Below are positions 62,409 through 64,000 of a DNA stretch of 64,000 nt, piece by piece. The notes beneath the pieces are model-generated. The model saw nothing but the letters and a program-made list of their open reading frames with translations, ran no database searches and was not told the origin of the DNA. The stretch spans positions 372,001 through 436,000 of the forward strand of contig NZ_FCNU01000007.1 of NCBI RefSeq assembly GCF_001545115.1. Reading direction: 5' to 3'. The first letter of the stretch is position 1. Every line of letters begins with the position of its first letter. The position numbers and the translations under genes are program-made. Source of the DNA: Candidatus Protochlamydia phocaeensis. Lineage in GTDB: Bacteria > Chlamydiota > Chlamydiia > Chlamydiales > Parachlamydiaceae.

Positions 62409-64000
62409 CCGAGACCGTTGCCATCCCCCGCCCCCCACATGTCAAGCCTGCCGTTTTCGAAGAATTCTTCGGAACAGGCAAAGAAGAGGTCGCAAGCCCT
62501 TTTTTAACACCCCGAGCAAGAAAATGGGCTGCCAATTTAACGCTTAAAACCTCGTTAGTTGCAATGGGACTGCTTATTTTGGCCTTTTTGCTGTCTTTTT
62601 CCTCTTCAGCCCAGCCCCTTTCGTCTTTATTCCTTGTCGGCGTCTATTTTCTTGCCGGCATTCCCTCCCTCATTGAAGCCATTGAAGACCTAGCCGATTT
62701 CGACATCAATATCGACACCCTCATGACTTTGGCGGCCTTTTCTTCTGTGTTGATTGGAAGCGGCATGGAAGGGGGATTGCTTTTAGTCTTATTTTCCCTA
62801 TCCGGATCCATTGAAGACGCCGTGACGGCGAAAGCCAAAGGCTCCCTCAATCAATTGCATAAGCTATCGCCTTCAAAGGCAACCGTTTTGGATGCGCGAG
62901 GCCACCTGCGAGAAAGAGCGGTTAAAGATATTGTCATGGGAACGCATATTCTGGTAAGGGCCGGAGAAATCGTCCCCTTAGACGGAATTGTCATTGACGG
63001 CATTTCTAGCGTCAATTTAGTTCACTTAACCGGTGAAAACATGCCCATTACAAAAAAAAAGGGAGATGAAGTCCCGGCAGGAGCGCGTAATTTGGAAGGA
63101 ACGCTTACCTTGCTTGTCACGCATACGAGTGCCGATTCCACCATGACGCGCATTATTCAACTGGTTACGCAAGCGCAAGAAGCCAAGCCCAGGTTGCAGC
63201 GCTGGTTCGACCGTTTTAGCCGAACCTATGCGTTAGCGATTATTTTGCTTTCCGCTTTCTTTGCTTTAACATTTCCCTTTCTCTTATCCATTCCCTTTCT
63301 AGGTTTTGAAGGTTCGCTGTATCGCGCATTGGCCTTCTTAATTGCCGCTTCCCCTTGTGCGCTTATTTTAGCCCTCCCCATTGCTTATTTGAGCGCTGTC
63401 AGTGCATGTGCACGCAAGGGAATATTGCTTAAAGGTGGAATTGTCTTGGATGCGTTGGCTCAATGCTCCATCATTGCCTTTGATAAAACGGGAACGCTGA
63501 CAACAGGCGAGCTTTCTTTTAATGGACTTCGCTCCATTGGTCCTTCTCAATTGCAAGCCTCTCAAAAAGAGATCCTGGCCATTGCTTATGCCTTAGAAAA
63601 AAATGCTGTCCATCCCATTGCCAGAGCCATTACTACTTATGCGCAGGAAAAAAATATCCTCTCTTTTCCTCTCCAACACTTCAAATCCATCCCCGGCTAT
63701 GGAATTGAAGCCTCAGTAGAGTGGAAGCACGCCTTCTATCCGGCTTTCATGGGGCATCCGGATTACGTTCAAGATCGATTAACTTCTTTTCAGCAACAAC
63801 AGTTGGAAGCAGCCGTCGAAGCTGTCCGCCAAGACGGACATCTCCTAGCCATTTTGCTTTTTGGGCCTGACTTATATCTTTTCACCTTTCAGGACAATCC
63901 ACGTCCCTATATTAAGGATACCGTTCACAGGCTTAAGCAAACGGGCGATTGGGAATTGTTAATGTTAACAGGAGACCATGAAACAAGCGCTAGGCGGATT
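62405..64000 (+). CDS. Heavy-metal P-type ATPase, PIB-4-like (3' truncated by window edge)
   Basis: The frame is open from the ATG at 62405 (overlapping the previous stop) to the window end, 532 residues. There is no N-terminal CxxC metal-binding domain. Visible motifs are the actuator HLTGENMP (TGE at 209-211), transmembrane metal site SPC (316-318; AASPCALILALP), phosphorylation motif DKTGT from Asp360, and HPIARAI of the nucleotide domain. An SPC motif with no N-terminal metal domain is the pattern of PIB-4 ATPases (Co2+/Fe2+ type such as CtpD, CoaT and PfeT), rather than the CPC of ZntA and CopA. The Chlamydia orthologue CT727 is often labelled zntA. The C-terminus with TM7-8 motifs is outside the window. 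Confidence 0.9.
   Translation, partial: MTETVAIPRPPHVKPAVFEEFFGTGKEEVASPFLTPRARKWAANLTLKTSLVAMGLLILAFLLSFSSSAQPLSSLFLVGVYFLAGIPSLIEAIEDLADFDINIDTLMTLAAFSSVLIGSGMEGGLLLVLFSLSGSIEDAVTAKAKGSLNQLHKLSPSKATVLDARGHLRERAVKDIVMGTHILVRAGEIVPLDGIVIDGISSVNLVHLTGENMPITKKKGDEVPAGARNLEGTLTLLVTHTSADSTMTRIIQLVTQAQEAKPRLQRWFDRFSRTYALAIILLSAFFALTFPFLLSIPFLGFEGSLYRALAFLIAASPCALILALPIAYLSAVSACARKGILLKGGIVLDALAQCSIIAFDKTGTLTTGELSFNGLRSIGPSQLQASQKEILAIAYALEKNAVHPIARAITTYAQEKNILSFPLQHFKSIPGYGIEASVEWKHAFYPAFMGHPDYVQDRLTSFQQQQLEAAVEAVRQDGHLLAILLFGPDLYLFTFQDNPRPYIKDTVHRLKQTGDWELLMLTGDHETSARRI

Noticed and set aside
1..64000. CRISPR arrays, tRNA or rRNA genes, prophage or IS transposase genes
   Set aside because: No regularly spaced direct repeats, no cloverleaf-like sequences with CCA ends and TTCRA loops, and no transposase or integrase motifs were seen. 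The palindromic repeats carry no coding sequence.

Overview
This window is from a member of the phylum Chlamydiae, most likely an amoeba-associated 'environmental' lineage (Parachlamydia/Protochlamydia-like). The evidence is the gene order chaperone - CdsD - CdsE - CdsG - CdsF - CT668 - CdsN - CdsO - CdsP - CdsQ - Pkn5 - CdsC, which is the diagnostic chlamydial type III secretion (T3S) cluster. A second sign is the serS / CT728-like / P-type ATPase neighbourhood, also seen in Chlamydia. Coding sequence is moderately AT-rich and intergenic regions are very AT-rich. I cannot name a species from sequence alone.

Layout. Positions 1-13564 hold an expanded T3S translocator region: two tandem paralogues of unknown function (the first cut by the window edge), a third secreted-looking protein, an LcrH/SycD-type chaperone, two large paralogous CopB/YopB-like membrane proteins, a second LcrH chaperone, two unknown proteins and a CopD-like candidate. 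Positions 13869-32351 hold the apparatus cluster, ending with a translationally coupled lipoprotein-like protein and a degenerate YidD-like protein. A beta-1,4-galactosyltransferase-like (GT7) gene sits inside this cluster, between the needle chaperones and the needle.

Positions 32495-55506 are mainly housekeeping and hypothetical genes: a SulP transporter, Der GTPase, two unknowns, a Ser/Thr kinase, a SWIM-SNF2 helicase, a large Hsp70-like protein, alanine dehydrogenase, a proline-rich effector-like protein, a small membrane protein, SMC and seryl-tRNA synthetase. Positions 55507-64000 hold a porin-like outer-membrane protein, MnmH overlapping an M18 aminopeptidase, a hypothetical membrane-associated protein with its own terminator, and a CCC1/VIT1-like protein overlapping a PIB-4-like metal ATPase that runs off the window.

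How the parts fit. The 5' half encodes the ring, export ATPase, stalk, ruler, C-ring, needle with its chaperones, secretin, and translocators with their chaperones. The export gate (SctRSTUV), SctJ and SctL are not here, as expected for the split chlamydial T3S loci. Several T3S or effector-like transcription units share an extended -10 promoter (TGnTATAAT-like) in AT-rich DNA. A family of dispersed palindromic repeats sits in at least nine intergenic gaps, four of them in or beside the T3S region.

The most notable observations are the GT7 gene in the T3S cluster, a Pkn5 whose C-terminal half looks like a catalytically degenerate SpoIIE/PP2C phosphatase, an effector candidate with two SH3-ligand-like motifs, a possible iron/cobalt export operon, an oversized secretin with a glycine/proline-rich insert, and the palindromic repeat family.
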